Source of the DNA: Micromonospora qiuiae
GTDB taxonomy: Bacteria; Actinomycetota; Actinomycetes; Mycobacteriales; Micromonosporaceae
Reading direction: 5' to 3'
Length of the DNA stretch: 64,000 bases
Assembly (NCBI RefSeq): GCF_016863555.1
Contig: NZ_BOPC01000027.1
Span: forward strand, 1 to 64,000
Both the position numbers and the translations under genes were made by a program. The number at the start of each line of letters is the position of its first letter. Position 1 is the first letter of the stretch. Below are positions 47,076 to 56,607 of this stretch, one piece after another. A model generated the notes under the pieces. That model saw nothing but the letters and a program-made list of their open reading frames with translations. It was not told where the DNA came from and did not search any database.

Positions 47076-47594
47076 GTGACCGACCAGCTTGTCCGGGTGT
47101 ACCTGCCGGCAACCGTGCCGATGCTGGCCAGGCTGCCCGAGCACGGCCTCGACGCGGCGCAGGCGCACGCCGTGACCCCGGCGCTGCGCGAGTGGTACGC
47201 CGAAGGCGACGAGGAGGAACTGGAGTATGTCGCCTTCACCCGGGCCGCGCAGGACGCCCTGCAACTGATCCGCCACGACCCGGCCGCGCCGCGTCGCCGG
47301 GTGGTGGTCTCGGCGGACCTGCCCGCGAGCGCACTCGACCGGGGCGACGGCGAGTTGGGCTCCAGCGTGGTGGGGTTGCATCGGGCAGTGCCCGCCGCCG
47401 CCGTGGCGGCCATCCACGTCGACGGCGCGGACGCCGTGCCGGCCGTCGTCGCCGCCGCAGAGGCGGTGATGGAGGCGTTGGCCGGCGACCCGGACGCGCA
47501 GTTCACCGTCGACGGTGCCGAGGATCACGAGCTGGAGTGGTACGACCCCAGCGAGCTGGACCAGCTGCTGCGCGCCGCCTTCGACCAGGACTGA
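47076..47594 (+). CDS. DUF6912-like conserved hypothetical protein
   Basis: The 172-aa protein begins [20 protein letters not shown] and contains [20 protein letters not shown] and [18 protein letters not shown]. It is acidic and ends in a [16 protein letters not shown] helix. It matches my recollection of the DUF6912 family, conserved near secA in actinobacteria. No signal, membrane segment or catalytic motif is visible. GTG 47076 has GGGGGAG upstream. It converges with the membrane-protein gene, leaving only 9 nt between stops. Confidence 0.75.
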   Translation: MTDQLVRVYLPATVPMLARLPEHGLDAAQAHAVTPALREWYAEGDEEELEYVAFTRAAQDALQLIRHDPAAPRRRVVVSADLPASALDRGDGELGSSVVGLHRAVPAAAVAAIHVDGADAVPAVVAAAEAVMEALAGDPDAQFTVDGAEDHELEWYDPSELDQLLRAAFDQD

Positions 47595-47603
47595 CGGCGT
47601 CGC

Positions 47604-48689
47604 TCAGCGAACGGCGCTGCCGCTGCCCGACTCGTCGGCGCTGTCGCTGCCCGACCGGTCGCCGTCGGCGCTGTCGGTGGCGGTCCCGTCGGCGTCGGTC
47701 GGCTCGGAGGCCTCGTCATCAGGGGACGGGGCGAGCGTGCGACCGAAGGTGATCAACGCGGTCAGGGCACCGACGAACAGCACCCAGATTCCGTTGTCCA
47801 CCCGTGAGGTGCCGAGCGAGGTCTGTGCCACCGCGTCCGCCTCGCTGAGGGCTGCGGCCAGGTCGATCAGAGAACGCCCGCCGACCCGGATGATCACCTC
47901 GGCGAGCAGGAGCAGCAGCCCTGGCCCCGCGCCGGCGATCAGATATGCCGGCCAGCGCGCTCCGGACCCGCCGTCCCGCACGGCTCGCCGCCGGGCCCAG
48001 CTGAGGTAGCCGAAGGCCAGGGTGCCGGCGACGAGACCGGCGAGCAGTGACTCGGTGCGGGAGACCCAGGTGGCCGCGGTGACCAGCGACTGCTGACTGT
48101 CGCCGGCGCCGAAGAGGTTGAACAGGGGGTCCCGGGCCACGCTGAAGGCCACGACGAAGAGCAGTGTGCCGAGCGTCGAACCGGCGACGGCGCCGACCAC
48201 CGCGCCGTTGCGGGCGCCGGCCAGCGCGCCGCCGATGATGGCAGCGGCTGCGGTGGTGCCGGCGATCGTGCGGGTGGTCGTGTTGTCGGCGTAACCGAGG
48301 TCGATCGCGAGCGCGGCGGCGAGCCCGACCAGCAGGCCGGCCGCGACCGCCGCCACGAAACGCAGGGTCACCCCGTCCCGGCGTCGGGCCATCAACTCGC
48401 CGGCAGTCAGCCCGACCGCGGCACCGGCCACCAGCGCCGCCGAGATCACGCCGGGCAGCGCGAAGGCCGACAGACTGACCGCAGTCACCCCGGCGGTGGC
48501 CGAGTTGATCGCTTCCCGGGTCGACCAGAGCATCGCCGCCAGCCAACCCACCGCCAGCAGCGCCAGCGCGCCCGGAGCCCGTGCCGGCTGCCCGCCCGAC
48601 TCGGCGGGGGCGGTGGTCGTCGTAGCCGGGTCGACGGGCTGCGGCCGGTCGGGCTGCGCGGCGGTCGACCCGCCGGGCTGGTTGCTCAT
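47604..48689 (-). CDS. Multi-pass membrane protein of unknown function
   Basis: The 361-aa protein has a Pro/Thr-rich cytoplasmic N-terminus, then about eight or nine hydrophobic segments rich in Ala and Gly (for example [53 protein letters not shown]). A Ser/Asp-rich C-terminal tail follows (TDADGTATDSADGDRSGSDS). No family signature is recognised. The Gly-rich repeats resemble small-residue helix packing. The start at 48689 is ATG. The 301-nt divergent gap to pruA probably holds both promoters. Confidence 0.78.
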   Translation of the reverse strand: MSNQPGGSTAAQPDRPQPVDPATTTTAPAESGGQPARAPGALALLAVGWLAAMLWSTREAINSATAGVTAVSLSAFALPGVISAALVAGAAVGLTAGELMARRRDGVTLRFVAAVAAGLLVGLAAALAIDLGYADNTTTRTIAGTTAAAAIIGGALAGARNGAVVGAVAGSTLGTLLFVVAFSVARDPLFNLFGAGDSQQSLVTAATWVSRTESLLAGLVAGTLAFGYLSWARRRAVRDGGSGARWPAYLIAGAGPGLLLLLAEVIIRVGGRSLIDLAAALSEADAVAQTSLGTSRVDNGIWVLFVGALTALITFGRTLAPSPDDEASEPTDADGTATDSADGDRSGSDSADESGSGSAVR

Positions 48690-48905
48690 CGTCTGCCTTT
48701 CGCTGCCGGGCCCGACGGCCTGGCCCGGGCACTCACCGGCAACCCAGCGTACGCGCTCCTGGCGGGCCGGGGCCCGAGCCCTGCTGGCCGCCGGGTGCGC
48801 CTGTCTTTCTTCGGCTGTCGACAGGAGTTGTCGGACGAATCAACGATGGCGATGGCGGACGGCTTCCCGATCAACGGTGGCTGAGCGGCGAGGGTCCTGT
48901 CCGAT

Positions 48906-48918
48906 CACGCTGAGCGTG
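48906..48918. promoter_or_regulatory. Small palindrome in the pruA upstream region
   Basis: CACGCT-G-AGCGTG is a perfect 6-bp inverted repeat around one base, 73 nt before pruA. A second short hairpin, CCCAC-CACC-GTGGG, follows at 48936-48949. Either could be a protein site or a leader structure. The rest of the 48690-48990 gap shows nothing clear. Confidence 0.3.
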
Positions 48919-48990
48919 GGAGGATTGGCCAGTGTCCCACCACCGTGGGGCCGGTTTCGCCACCGCCGTCGAGATCAGCCAGGAGCCCTG

Positions 48991-50619
48991 ATGGACGCCG
49001 TGTTCTCCGTACCCGAGCCACGTAACGAGCCGGTGCGCAACTACGAGCCGGGCAGCACCGACGCCGAACGGCTCCAGCGGCGGCTCGCCGAACTGGCCGC
49101 CGATCGAATCGACCTGCCCATGACCATCGCGGGCGAGCAGCGGATGGCCGGTGGCGAGCCGATCCGGGTGGTGCAGCCGCACCGACACGCGCACGTGCTC
49201 GGGGTCACCGGGCACGCCACCCACGACGACGCCCGCGCCGCGGTCAAGGCGGCCAAGGGCGCCGCCCCGATGTGGCGGGCGTTGCCGTTCGAGGAGCGGG
49301 CAGCGATCTTCCTGCGCGCTGCCGAACTGCTCTCCGGGCCCTGGCGGGACACCCTCAACGCGGCGACCATGCTCGGCCAGTCCAAGACCGTCGTGCAGGC
49401 CGAGATCGACTCCGCCTGCGAGTTCATCGACTTCCTCCGGTTCAACGTGCACTTCGCCCGCAAGCTTCTCGCCGAGCAGCCGATCTCCTCGCCCGGGGTG
49501 TGGAACCGGCTCGACCACCGGCCGCTGGAGGGCTTCGTCTACGCCGTCACCCCGTTCAACTTCACCGCGATCGCCGGCAACCTGCCCTCGGCGCCAGCCC
49601 TGCTGGGCAACACCGTGGTCTGGAAGCCGGGCCCGACCCAGCAGTTCGCGGCGCACTTCACCATGCGGCTGTTCGAGGCGGCCGGCCTGCCGCCCGGCGT
49701 GATCAACATGGTCACCGGCCGGGGCGAGCAGGTCTCCGACGTGGTGCTGGCCGACCCCGACCTGGCCGGCATCCACTTCACCGGCTCCACCAAGGTCTTC
49801 CAGCACCTGTGGCGCACGGTGGGGGAGAACATCGCGGGCTACCGGGGCTACCCCCGACTGGTCGGCGAGACCGGCGGCAAGGACTTCGTGGTGGCGCACG
49901 CCAGCGCCGACGTCGACGCCCTGCACACCGCGCTGATCCGCGGCGCCTTCGAGTACCAGGGCCAGAAGTGCTCGGCGGCCTCCCGGGCGTACGTCCCCCG
50001 GTCGATCTGGGAGGGTGGCCTGCGCGACCGGCTGGCCGCCACCGCCGACGGCCTCGCCTACGGCGACGTCACCGACTTCCGAAATTTCGGCGGTGCGGTG
50101 ATCGACGACAAGGCGTTCTCCCGACACACCGCCGCGTTGGAACTCATCTCCTCCGACGAGAGTTGCCGGATCATCGCCGGCGGCACCGCCGACGACTCGG
50201 TCGGCTGGTTCGTCCGCCCGACGATCTTCGAGTGTGGCGATCCGACGCACGAGACCTTCACCACCGAGTACTTCGGCCCGATCCTCGGCGTGCACGTCTT
50301 CGACGACGCCCGCTTCGACGAGGTGGTCGCCCAGGCCGAGTCGATCGCGCCGTACGCGCTGACCGGGTCGATCTTCGCCACCGACCGGCGGGTGGTCGAC
50401 GCGGTGGCCGAGAAGATGCGGTACGCGGCCGGCAACTTCTACATCAACGACAAGCCCACCGGCGCGGTGGTCGGGCAGCAACCCTTCGGGGGCGCCCGCG
50501 CCAGCGGCACCAACGACAAGGCCGGCTCCTGGCACAACCTGGTCCGCTGGACGTCCCCCCGCACGATCAAGGAAACCTTCGTACCCCCCACCGACCACAC
50601 CTACCCCCACATGCGGTGA
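48991..50619 (+). CDS. pruA: 1-pyrroline-5-carboxylate dehydrogenase
   Basis: The 542-aa enzyme is the long-form P5C dehydrogenase. Cofactor and catalytic motifs are TPFNFTAIAGNLPSAPALLG, Glu293 in VGETGGKDF, Cys327 in YQGQKCSAASRAY, and the C-terminal QQPFGGARASGTNDKAG. It oxidises P5C/glutamate semialdehyde to glutamate, the second step of proline breakdown. ATG 48991 has AGGAG upstream. No proline dehydrogenase gene is in the window, so the two steps are not encoded together here. Confidence 0.95.
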   Translation: MDAVFSVPEPRNEPVRNYEPGSTDAERLQRRLAELAADRIDLPMTIAGEQRMAGGEPIRVVQPHRHAHVLGVTGHATHDDARAAVKAAKGAAPMWRALPFEERAAIFLRAAELLSGPWRDTLNAATMLGQSKTVVQAEIDSACEFIDFLRFNVHFARKLLAEQPISSPGVWNRLDHRPLEGFVYAVTPFNFTAIAGNLPSAPALLGNTVVWKPGPTQQFAAHFTMRLFEAAGLPPGVINMVTGRGEQVSDVVLADPDLAGIHFTGSTKVFQHLWRTVGENIAGYRGYPRLVGETGGKDFVVAHASADVDALHTALIRGAFEYQGQKCSAASRAYVPRSIWEGGLRDRLAATADGLAYGDVTDFRNFGGAVIDDKAFSRHTAALELISSDESCRIIAGGTADDSVGWFVRPTIFECGDPTHETFTTEYFGPILGVHVFDDARFDEVVAQAESIAPYALTGSIFATDRRVVDAVAEKMRYAAGNFYINDKPTGAVVGQQPFGGARASGTNDKAGSWHNLVRWTSPRTIKETFVPPTDHTYPHMR

Positions 50620-50621
50620 AG

Positions 50622-50678
50622 GTGTAAGGAAGGGCCCCTTGTTAACGCCTCGTGTATAGGAAGGGCCCCTTGTTAACA
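50622..50678 (+). repeat. AGGAAGGGCCCC-type REP-like repeat cluster B
   Basis: Two units, GTGTAAGGAAGGGCCCCTTG (50622) and GTGTATAGGAAGGGCCCCTT (50652), are each followed by TTAAC, with GCCT between them. They start 3 nt after the pruA stop and run into a strong hairpin. Confidence 0.88.
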
Positions 50679-50679
50679 G

Positions 50680-50712
50680 CGCCCACCCCGCCCAGAGCCG
50701 GCGGGGTGGGCG
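50680..50712 (+). terminator. Strong terminator downstream of pruA
   Basis: CGCCCACCCCGCC (50680-50692) is perfectly complementary to GGCGGGGTGGGCG (50700-50712), a 13-bp stem with a 7-nt loop. Confidence 0.75.
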
Positions 50713-50830
50713 GTGGAGGGGCGGTGGGGGATCGACCGTCGCGCGCCGACAGTGCACATAGGAAACCCCAATGGGTGGCGAAACGGTGAAATCCTGGACG
50801 CCGGCCCAGCAAAGTGGCAGCGTGAGGGGC

Positions 50831-51346
50831 ATGGCGGAATCCGGAGTCAACCCCACAGCGGCTGCCCTGCTCGGGCTGCTGCACGAGGGCCCCATGACAG
50901 GTGGCCAGTTGATGGCCGCCGCCGAGCGCCGGTTGGCGCCGTACTGGTCGATGACCCGCAGCCAGGTCTACCGTGAGTTGCCGGTGCTGGCCGAGCGGGG
51001 TTTCGTCCGGCTGGGCAAGCCCGGGCCGCGGATGAGTCAGCCGTACGCGATCACCGCAGCCGGTAAACGGACATTCTCCCGCTGGTTGGCGGAGGACCCG
51101 GGGCGGGACACCATCCGCAACCCGATCGCCCTGCGCGTCGCCTTCGGGCAACTGCACTCGCCGAACCAGCTGAAGAACCTTCAGGCCGCGGCGAACGAAT
51201 ACCACACCGAGGCCCTGTCCCGGGTCCGGGAGCAGGTCAAGAACGCCAAGAAGGAAGGCGCCACGTACGACGCGAGCGCGCTGGAGTTCGCCGTGGCGTA
51301 CCACAGAGCTGCCCTGAACTGGCTGAAGAACGCCCCGGTCGGCTGA
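50831..51346 (+). CDS. PadR-family transcriptional regulator
   Basis: The 171-aa protein has the PadR winged helix: TAAALLGLLHEGPMTGGQLM, APYWSMTRSQVYRELPVLAE, RGFVRLGKPGPRMSQPYAIT, followed by a C-terminal helical dimerisation part. PadR proteins repress genes for stress or efflux and respond to small molecules. I chose ATG 50831; an upstream in-frame ATG at 50771 is possible. No obvious target gene is adjacent, since prfB follows on the same strand after 154 nt. Confidence 0.88.
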   Translation: MAESGVNPTAAALLGLLHEGPMTGGQLMAAAERRLAPYWSMTRSQVYRELPVLAERGFVRLGKPGPRMSQPYAITAAGKRTFSRWLAEDPGRDTIRNPIALRVAFGQLHSPNQLKNLQAAANEYHTEALSRVREQVKNAKKEGATYDASALEFAVAYHRAALNWLKNAPVG

Positions 51347-51500
51347 TCGTCGCCGCCGCGGACCACCGGCGCGTACGCTCGCCGATCCCGGCTCGGGCCC
51401 CGTCGTCCGCGCCCACACTGCGCCCGGATGATGTCGGTTTTCGCCCCGGACCGCGGGGCTGGCAAGCCCACTCGTCTTCCGAGCAGTACGCTTGTCTGTC

Positions 51501-52622
51501 GTGACCGCTGCCGACTACGCCGAACAGCTCAAGGAACTCGACGCCACCCTGCGCAGGATCGAGGCGGTGCTCGACCTCGACCGCCTGCGCGCGGACAAGG
51601 CCCGCCTAGAGCAGGAGGCGTCCGCCCCGGATCTCTGGGACGACCAGGCCCGCGCCCAGCAGGTGACCTCGCAGCTGTCGTACGTCAACGGGGAGATCGA
51701 CAAGCTCGGCAGCCTGCGCTCGCGGCTGGACGACGCGTACGTGCTGCTGGAGTTGGCCGAGGCGGAGTCCGATTCCGGGGTGCTCACCGAGGTCGAGGCG
51801 GAGATCGCCGGGCTCGGCAAGGCCATCCAGGAGATGGAGGTCCGCACCCTGCTCTCCGGCGAGTACGACTCCCGGGAGGCGCTGGTGGCGATCCGGGCCG
51901 GCGCGGGTGGCGTGGACGCGGCCGACTTCGCCGAGATGCTGCTGCGGATGTACCTGCGCTGGGCCGAGCGGCACGGCTACCCGACCGAGGTCTACGAAAC
52001 CTCGTACGCCGAGGAGGCGGGCCTGAAGTCGGCCACCTTCGCGGTCAAGGTGCCGTACGCCTACGGCACGCTCAGCGTGGAGTCGGGCACCCACCGCCTG
52101 GTCCGGATCAGCCCCTTCGACAACCAGGGGCGGCGGCAGACCAGCTTCGCCGGCGTCGAGGTGCTGCCCGTGGTGGAGCAGACCGACCACATCGACATTC
52201 CTGAGAACGAGATCCGGGTGGACGTCTACCGCTCCTCCGGCCCGGGCGGTCAGAGCGTCAACACCACCGACTCGGCGGTGCGGATCACGCACGTCCCGAC
52301 CGGCATCGTGGTGACCTGTCAGAACGAGAAGTCGCAGCTGCAGAACAGGGCGTCCGCGCTGAGGGTGCTCCAGGCCCGGCTGCTGGAGCGCAAGCGGCAG
52401 GAGGAGCAGGCCAAGCTTCAGGGGCTCAAGACCGACGCCGCGGGCTCGTGGGGCGACCAGATGCGGTCGTACGTCCTGCATCCTTATCAGATGGTGAAGG
52501 ATCTGCGTACGGAGCAGGAGACCGGTAACCCGAGCTCGGTTTTCGACGGTGAGCTGGACTCCTTCATCGAAGCGGGTATCCGGTGGCGTAAGCAGCAGCA
52601 ACTCGCCGACAACGGTGCGTGA
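51501..52622 (+). CDS. prfB: Peptide chain release factor 2
   Basis: The 373-aa protein has the RF2 stop-codon motif Ser204-Pro-Phe206 (VRISPFDNQ) and the peptide-release motif Gly249-Gly250-Gln251 (SGPGGQSVN). It terminates translation at UGA and UAA. The start is GTG 51501; a TTG at 51492 is also in frame. There is no in-frame TGA or frameshift site near codon 25, so the autoregulation known from E. coli is absent, as in most actinobacteria. It begins the conserved prfB-ftsE-ftsX-smpB-ssrA series. Confidence 0.96.
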   Translation: MTAADYAEQLKELDATLRRIEAVLDLDRLRADKARLEQEASAPDLWDDQARAQQVTSQLSYVNGEIDKLGSLRSRLDDAYVLLELAEAESDSGVLTEVEAEIAGLGKAIQEMEVRTLLSGEYDSREALVAIRAGAGGVDAADFAEMLLRMYLRWAERHGYPTEVYETSYAEEAGLKSATFAVKVPYAYGTLSVESGTHRLVRISPFDNQGRRQTSFAGVEVLPVVEQTDHIDIPENEIRVDVYRSSGPGGQSVNTTDSAVRITHVPTGIVVTCQNEKSQLQNRASALRVLQARLLERKRQEEQAKLQGLKTDAAGSWGDQMRSYVLHPYQMVKDLRTEQETGNPSSVFDGELDSFIEAGIRWRKQQQLADNGA

Positions 52623-52704
52623 TCGATCGTGGGCGGAGTGCGTCGTCGATCTCTACCTGACGTGCTGATTCGATGACTCGTTCCGCATCGGCGGGGCGTA
52701 GGAC

Positions 52705-52732
52705 TTGGCACGGCAATTACACCGCGTAGACT
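52705..52732 (+). promoter_or_regulatory. Putative ftsE promoter, leaderless start
   Basis: TTGGCA (52705-52710), a 16-nt spacer and TAGACT (52727-52732) end 8 nt before the GTG at 52741. No ribosome binding site lies between them, so transcription may begin at or next to the start codon. Confidence 0.5.
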
Positions 52733-52740
52733 CACGACCC

Positions 52741-53421
52741 GTGATTCAGCTTGAGCAAGTGACGAAGACGTACCCGAAGGCGTCCCGGCCTTCGCTCGAC
52801 AACGTGTCCGTGTCGATCGACAAGGGCGAGTTCGTCTTCTTCATCGGTCCATCCGGCTCCGGCAAGTCCACGATCATCAAAATGCTGCTGCACGAGGTGA
52901 CCCCCAACAAGGGCCGGGTCATTGTGAACGGCAAGGACGTCACATCGATGCGGTCCTGGAAGCGCCCGCACTTCCGGCGCTCGATCGGCTGCGTCTTCCA
53001 GGACTTCCGGCTGCTGCCCAACCGCACCGCGTACGAGAACGTGGCCTTCGCGCTGGAGGTGATCGGCAAGACCAAGGCGGTGGCCCGCCGGGTCGTGCCG
53101 GAGGTGCTGGAGCTGGTCGGCCTCGGCGGCAAGGAGCACCGCTACCCGCACGAACTCTCCGGTGGCGAGCAGCAGCGTGTGGCGGTGGCCCGGGCGTTCG
53201 TGAACCGTCCGCTGATCCTGCTGGCCGACGAGCCGACCGGAAACCTGGACCCGGACACCTCCATCGAGATCATGCGCCTGCTGGACCGGATCAACCGCAC
53301 CGGTACGACCGTCGTCATGGTCACGCACGACTCCAACATCGTGAACCAGATGCGACGCCGGGTCATCGAGATCGAGAGCGGTCGCATCGTTCGCGACCAG
53401 GCCCGCGGCGTCTACGGGTGA
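52741..53421 (+). CDS. ftsE: Cell-division ATP-binding protein FtsE
   Basis: The 226-aa ATPase has Walker [10 protein letters not shown] with Lys42, Q-loop [11 protein letters not shown], signature [10 protein letters not shown], Walker [12 protein letters not shown] and switch His in VTHDSN. With FtsX it forms the complex that activates peptidoglycan hydrolases at the division septum. GTG 52741 gives the standard N-terminus ([12 protein letters not shown]) and seems to be leaderless. FtsX follows after 68 nt. Confidence 0.97.
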   Translation: MIQLEQVTKTYPKASRPSLDNVSVSIDKGEFVFFIGPSGSGKSTIIKMLLHEVTPNKGRVIVNGKDVTSMRSWKRPHFRRSIGCVFQDFRLLPNRTAYENVAFALEVIGKTKAVARRVVPEVLELVGLGGKEHRYPHELSGGEQQRVAVARAFVNRPLILLADEPTGNLDPDTSIEIMRLLDRINRTGTTVVMVTHDSNIVNQMRRRVIEIESGRIVRDQARGVYG

Positions 53422-53489
53422 CGAGGGCGAACCACCGCACCCCGATCTGACGACAACACCTCACGCCGGAGAGCCGGAGGAAAATCCCG

Positions 53490-54365
53490 ATGCGGATGAA
53501 ATACGTCCTGTCCGAGGTACTGGTCGGACTGTGGCGCAACGTGACCATGACCATCGCGATGATCATCACGATGGGGGTCTCGCTGACCATGCTCGGTGCC
53601 AGCGGCCTGATCTACACCAAGGTCGCTGACATGAAGGAGCTGTACTTCGAGAACATCGAGGTCTCGATCTTCCTGAAGACCGACGTGACCGAGGAGGAGC
53701 GCACCGACCTCGCCACCCGGCTGGAGGCCGACCCGCTGGTCTCGCAGGTCACCTACGTCGACAAGGAGGAGGCGTTCAAGCGCTTCCAGGAGATGTTCCG
53801 TGACTCCCCTGACCTGCTGAGCGCGGTCAAGGCCGACCAGCTACCCGAGTCGTACCGGCTCAAGCTGGTGAACCCGGAGGAGTACAAGACCATCTCCGAC
53901 CAGTACGCCGCGGTCGGTGGGGTCGACCAGGTGGTCGACCAGAGCCAGGTGCTCGACAAGATCTTCAACCTGTTCACCGCTGGGCAGAACGTCGCGCTGG
54001 CCGCCGCGGTCGCGATGGCCGTGGCCGCACTGCTGCTGGTGGCCAACACGATCCAGGTCGCCGCGTACAGCAAGCGGCGCGAGGTCGCGGTCATGAAGCT
54101 GGTCGGTGCCTCCAACTGGTTCATCCAGGCGCCGTTCGTGCTGGAAGCGGTGGTTGCCGGCCTGATCGGCTCGATCCTCGGCCTCGGTGCCCTGGTCGCG
54201 CTGAAGAAGTTCCTCTTCGACGACGCGCTCAGCGCCCTGCAGGGCCTGTTCGCTCCGGTGAGCTGGGGCGAGGTGTTCCTGACCTTCCCGGTGATGGCGG
54301 GCGTCGGTGGCCTGATCAGCGCGGTCACCGCCTGGGTCACCCTCCGCTTCTACCTGCGGGTCTAG
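53490..54365 (+). CDS. ftsX: Cell-division permease-like protein FtsX
   Basis: The 291-aa membrane protein has an N-terminal helix (NVTMTIAMIITMGVSLTMLG), an external domain of about 130 residues (FENIEVSIFLKTDVTEEERT to AVGGVDQVVDQ), then three more helices, including AAVAMAVAALLLVANTIQVA. This is the four-helix FtsX topology. The external loop contacts hydrolase regulators in the wall. ATG 53490 has CGGAGG upstream. A strong terminator follows. Confidence 0.96.
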   Translation: MRMKYVLSEVLVGLWRNVTMTIAMIITMGVSLTMLGASGLIYTKVADMKELYFENIEVSIFLKTDVTEEERTDLATRLEADPLVSQVTYVDKEEAFKRFQEMFRDSPDLLSAVKADQLPESYRLKLVNPEEYKTISDQYAAVGGVDQVVDQSQVLDKIFNLFTAGQNVALAAAVAMAVAALLLVANTIQVAAYSKRREVAVMKLVGASNWFIQAPFVLEAVVAGLIGSILGLGALVALKKFLFDDALSALQGLFAPVSWGEVFLTFPVMAGVGGLISAVTAWVTLRFYLRV

Positions 54366-54400
54366 CTTCGGTACGGCTGAGTCGTCACTTGTGCTGCGGT

Positions 54401-54441
54401 AGGGCCCTTCCGCGCCGGAATAATCGGCGCGGAAGGGCCCT
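54401..54441 (+). terminator. Strong terminator downstream of ftsX
   Basis: AGGGCCCTTCCGCGCCG (54401-54417) and CGGCGCGGAAGGGCCCT (54425-54441) form a perfect 17-bp stem with a 7-nt loop. The outer arm resembles the GGGCCCTTCC core of the REP-like family in this genome. Confidence 0.8.
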
Positions 54442-54518
54442 TGTCGTTCGGGTAGCATGATCTCCGCTCTTCCGCCGGTCGCCGCCGGTGCGAAGCGCTC
54501 ACGAAGGGGGGCGCGGCA

Positions 54519-54998
54519 ATGCCACGGGAAAAGGGGCGCAAGGTCGTCGCCTCCAACAGGAAGGCCCGTCACGACTACGCCATTCTCGACACGTACGAGG
54601 CGGGCATGGCGTTGACCGGCACCGAGGTGAAGTCGCTGCGGGCGGGACGGGCGTCGCTGGTCGACGCGTTCGCCCAGGAGCGGGACGGCGAGGTGTACCT
54701 GCACGGCATGCACATCCCGGAGTACACCCAGGGCACCTGGACCAACCACGAGCCTCGGCGCACCCGCAAGTTGCTGCTCAAGCGGCTGGAGATCGATCGG
54801 CTGATCGGCAAGACCCGGGAGAGCGGGCTGACTCTGGTGCCGTTGCAGGTCTACTTCTCCGACGGTTGGGCCAAGGTGGAGATCGGCCTGGCCAGGGGCA
54901 AGAAGGCGTACGACAAACGCCAGGACCTCGCCAAACGGGACGCTGACCGGGAGATGGCCCGGGCGGTGGGCCGGCGAGGCAAGGGGATGCGTGACTGA
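54519..54998 (+). CDS. smpB: SsrA-binding protein SmpB
   Basis: The 159-aa protein has all SmpB features: [61 protein letters not shown] and a basic C-terminal tail ([20 protein letters not shown]). It places tmRNA in stalled ribosomes. ATG 54519 has AAGGGGGG upstream. The ssrA gene starts 133 nt downstream, the usual pairing. Confidence 0.97.
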   Translation: MPREKGRKVVASNRKARHDYAILDTYEAGMALTGTEVKSLRAGRASLVDAFAQERDGEVYLHGMHIPEYTQGTWTNHEPRRTRKLLLKRLEIDRLIGKTRESGLTLVPLQVYFSDGWAKVEIGLARGKKAYDKRQDLAKRDADREMARAVGRRGKGMRD

Positions 54999-55130
54999 TT
55001 TGCCCTGATTGCGCCCCGGTGCCCGATCCGATCGGCGTGCTGGTTCGGCGAGTCGGTCCGGGCTCGGGATGAATCCGGTTGCGGCAGGCGTTAGGCTTGT
55101 CGGTGCCGTCGGAATCCGGCGGCCTGTCGA

Positions 55131-55512
55131 GGGGGTGACTGGTTTCGACTTCGTACGTTGAGGCAGGGGAAGCGAGCCGAGGAAGCCGACGTCGTCTCGA
55201 GAATCGTTCGTCGGAAAACAATAAGCGCCGAGGACAATCGCGTTCGCGGTGACTTCGCTCTCGCCGCCTGAGGCGAGTAGCGAGTCTGTCGGCCTGGGAG
55301 CGCCTTCGACCCAGTTAGCCGGCATCAGCTAGAAGGCTGGCCAACCGGACCCGGTCGCGGGGTCCGTGCGGCGAGATCAATCAGCGACTGGGCCCGTCAC
55401 ACCGACTCGCTCGCGTGATCGGAGGGGCCGAGTAGAGGCACAGCGAGCTGCGCTCGGAGAAGCCCTGACAAGGCGGCGAAGGACCCGGGTTCGATTCCCG
55501 GCACCTCCACCA
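55131..55512 (+). ncRNA. ssrA: Transfer-messenger RNA
   Basis: The 382-nt gene starts GGGGGTGACTGG and ends CACCTCCACCA. The first seven bases pair with the 3-prime acceptor strand, and CCA is encoded. The T arm GGGTTCGATTCCC is intact. The tag frame runs from GCC 55227 and encodes A-E-D-N-R-V-R-G-D-F-A-L-A-A, with TGA at 55269-55271; the C-terminal ALAA is the protease signal. The tag start is inferred from the usual Ala resume codon. The RNA rescues stalled ribosomes together with SmpB. Confidence 0.95.
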
Positions 55513-55518
55513 CTTGGC

Positions 55519-55552
55519 CTGCGCGCCCCGGTCACCCGATCGGGGCGCGCAG
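55519..55552 (+). terminator. Terminator of ssrA
   Basis: CTGCGCGCCCCG (55519-55530) pairs perfectly with CGGGGCGCGCAG (55541-55552) across 10 nt, followed by TCGTCTCT. Confidence 0.75.
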
Positions 55553-55602
55553 TCGTCTCTCCGCTCGGGGAACCTGGCTGGTCGGCGGCCCGTCAGACCG
55601 GC

Positions 55603-56547
55603 ATGCGTCGTACCGTTCTGTTGGGCTTGTCCCTGATGCTGACCGTTGCCGGTTGCGCTCCTGCGAGCACCGGCCCGGCACCCCGTGACCGCAGCGATCC
55701 CCACGAGGCGTTCGACCGGCGGGCGACCGCGGTGGCCGAGGCGTGGCGACCCGGCCCGGAATGGACCGGCGGCTACCTGCCGCTACAGGAGCCGACGATG
55801 CTCATCGGCGACGCCGACTTCACGCCGGCGGCCAAGACGGCCTTCCTCGCCGGCTGGTACCGGAAGCAGGTCGACCTGCCGACCACTCGGCCCGCCGAGG
55901 GCACGATCCGGTTCCCGGACGGGAAATTGGACGTACCACTGGTCAGCGCTGTCGAGGCGTACCGCCAATTGAGCCAGGGTGACCCACCACCCTGCCCGGT
56001 CGGGCCGAAGGACCCGGCCACGCCGCCACCGGCCGCCCCGGGCGACGGTGGGCCGGACGAACCGGTGAGCAGCCGGCCGCAGGGCGGCTGCACCGCGCTC
56101 ACCGTCACCGGCGTCGACTTGGGCGTCGCGCCCGTGCGCACCAGCCGTGGCGAGGCGCAGGTGCCCGCCTGGCTCTTCACCGTCGAGGAGATCGGCGCCG
56201 TGGTGGCGCGGATCGCGGTCGCGCCGCATGCGGTCGCTGCCGCCCCCGAGCCGGTGGCGCCGTCCGAGCCCGCGCCTCGGGGCCTGGTCAGCGCGCAGGA
56301 CATCGAGGCCGTCGACGGAGCGAAGCTGACCTTCCGGCTCGGCGTGGGCAGCTGCGACACCGGGATCACCCCACTGGTGCAGGAGCACGAGCACGTGGTG
56401 GTGGTCGGCGGAACGGTGGTACCGCCCACCGGGATGTGCGACGCCGCGCTCAAACTCGAGCCGGTCGCGGTGACGCTGACGGCTCCCCTGGGTGCCCGCC
56501 CGGTCCTGGAGGTGCTCAACGGCACACCGCTGCGGCTCGCACCGTAA
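55603..56547 (+). CDS. Putative lipoprotein of unknown function
   Basis: The 314-aa protein has a lipoprotein signal (TVLLGLSLMLTVAGC, Cys18). The mature part has a Trp/Tyr-containing first domain (RPGPEWTGGYLPLQEPTMLI), a Pro/Gly-rich linker near residues 140-160, and two Cys pairs (QGGCTALTV; GSCDTGITPLVQEHEHVVVV). It is probably anchored outside the membrane. No enzyme motif is recognised. The gene stands alone after ssrA, and REP-like repeats separate it from the convergent gene. Confidence 0.78.
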   Translation: MRRTVLLGLSLMLTVAGCAPASTGPAPRDRSDPHEAFDRRATAVAEAWRPGPEWTGGYLPLQEPTMLIGDADFTPAAKTAFLAGWYRKQVDLPTTRPAEGTIRFPDGKLDVPLVSAVEAYRQLSQGDPPPCPVGPKDPATPPPAAPGDGGPDEPVSSRPQGGCTALTVTGVDLGVAPVRTSRGEAQVPAWLFTVEEIGAVVARIAVAPHAVAAAPEPVAPSEPAPRGLVSAQDIEAVDGAKLTFRLGVGSCDTGITPLVQEHEHVVVVGGTVVPPTGMCDAALKLEPVAVTLTAPLGARPVLEVLNGTPLRLAP

Positions 56548-56607
56548 AGCGTTAGGAAGGGGCCCTTCCTATACACCAGGCGTTAAAAGGGGGCCCTTCC
56601 TTTCACA
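56548..56607 (-). repeat. AGGAAGGGCCCC-type REP-like repeat cluster C
   Basis: On the minus strand this reads AAGGAAGGGCCCCCTTTTAA, then CGCCTG and GTGTATAGGAAGGGGCCCCT, the same family as at 19803 and 50622 in the opposite orientation. It fills the space between two convergent genes and touches the end of the second. Confidence 0.85.

Noticed and set aside
51492..51600. Programmed +1 frameshift in prfB
   Set aside because: There is no in-frame TGA or slippery CTTTGA near codon 25; the gene is open from start to stop.
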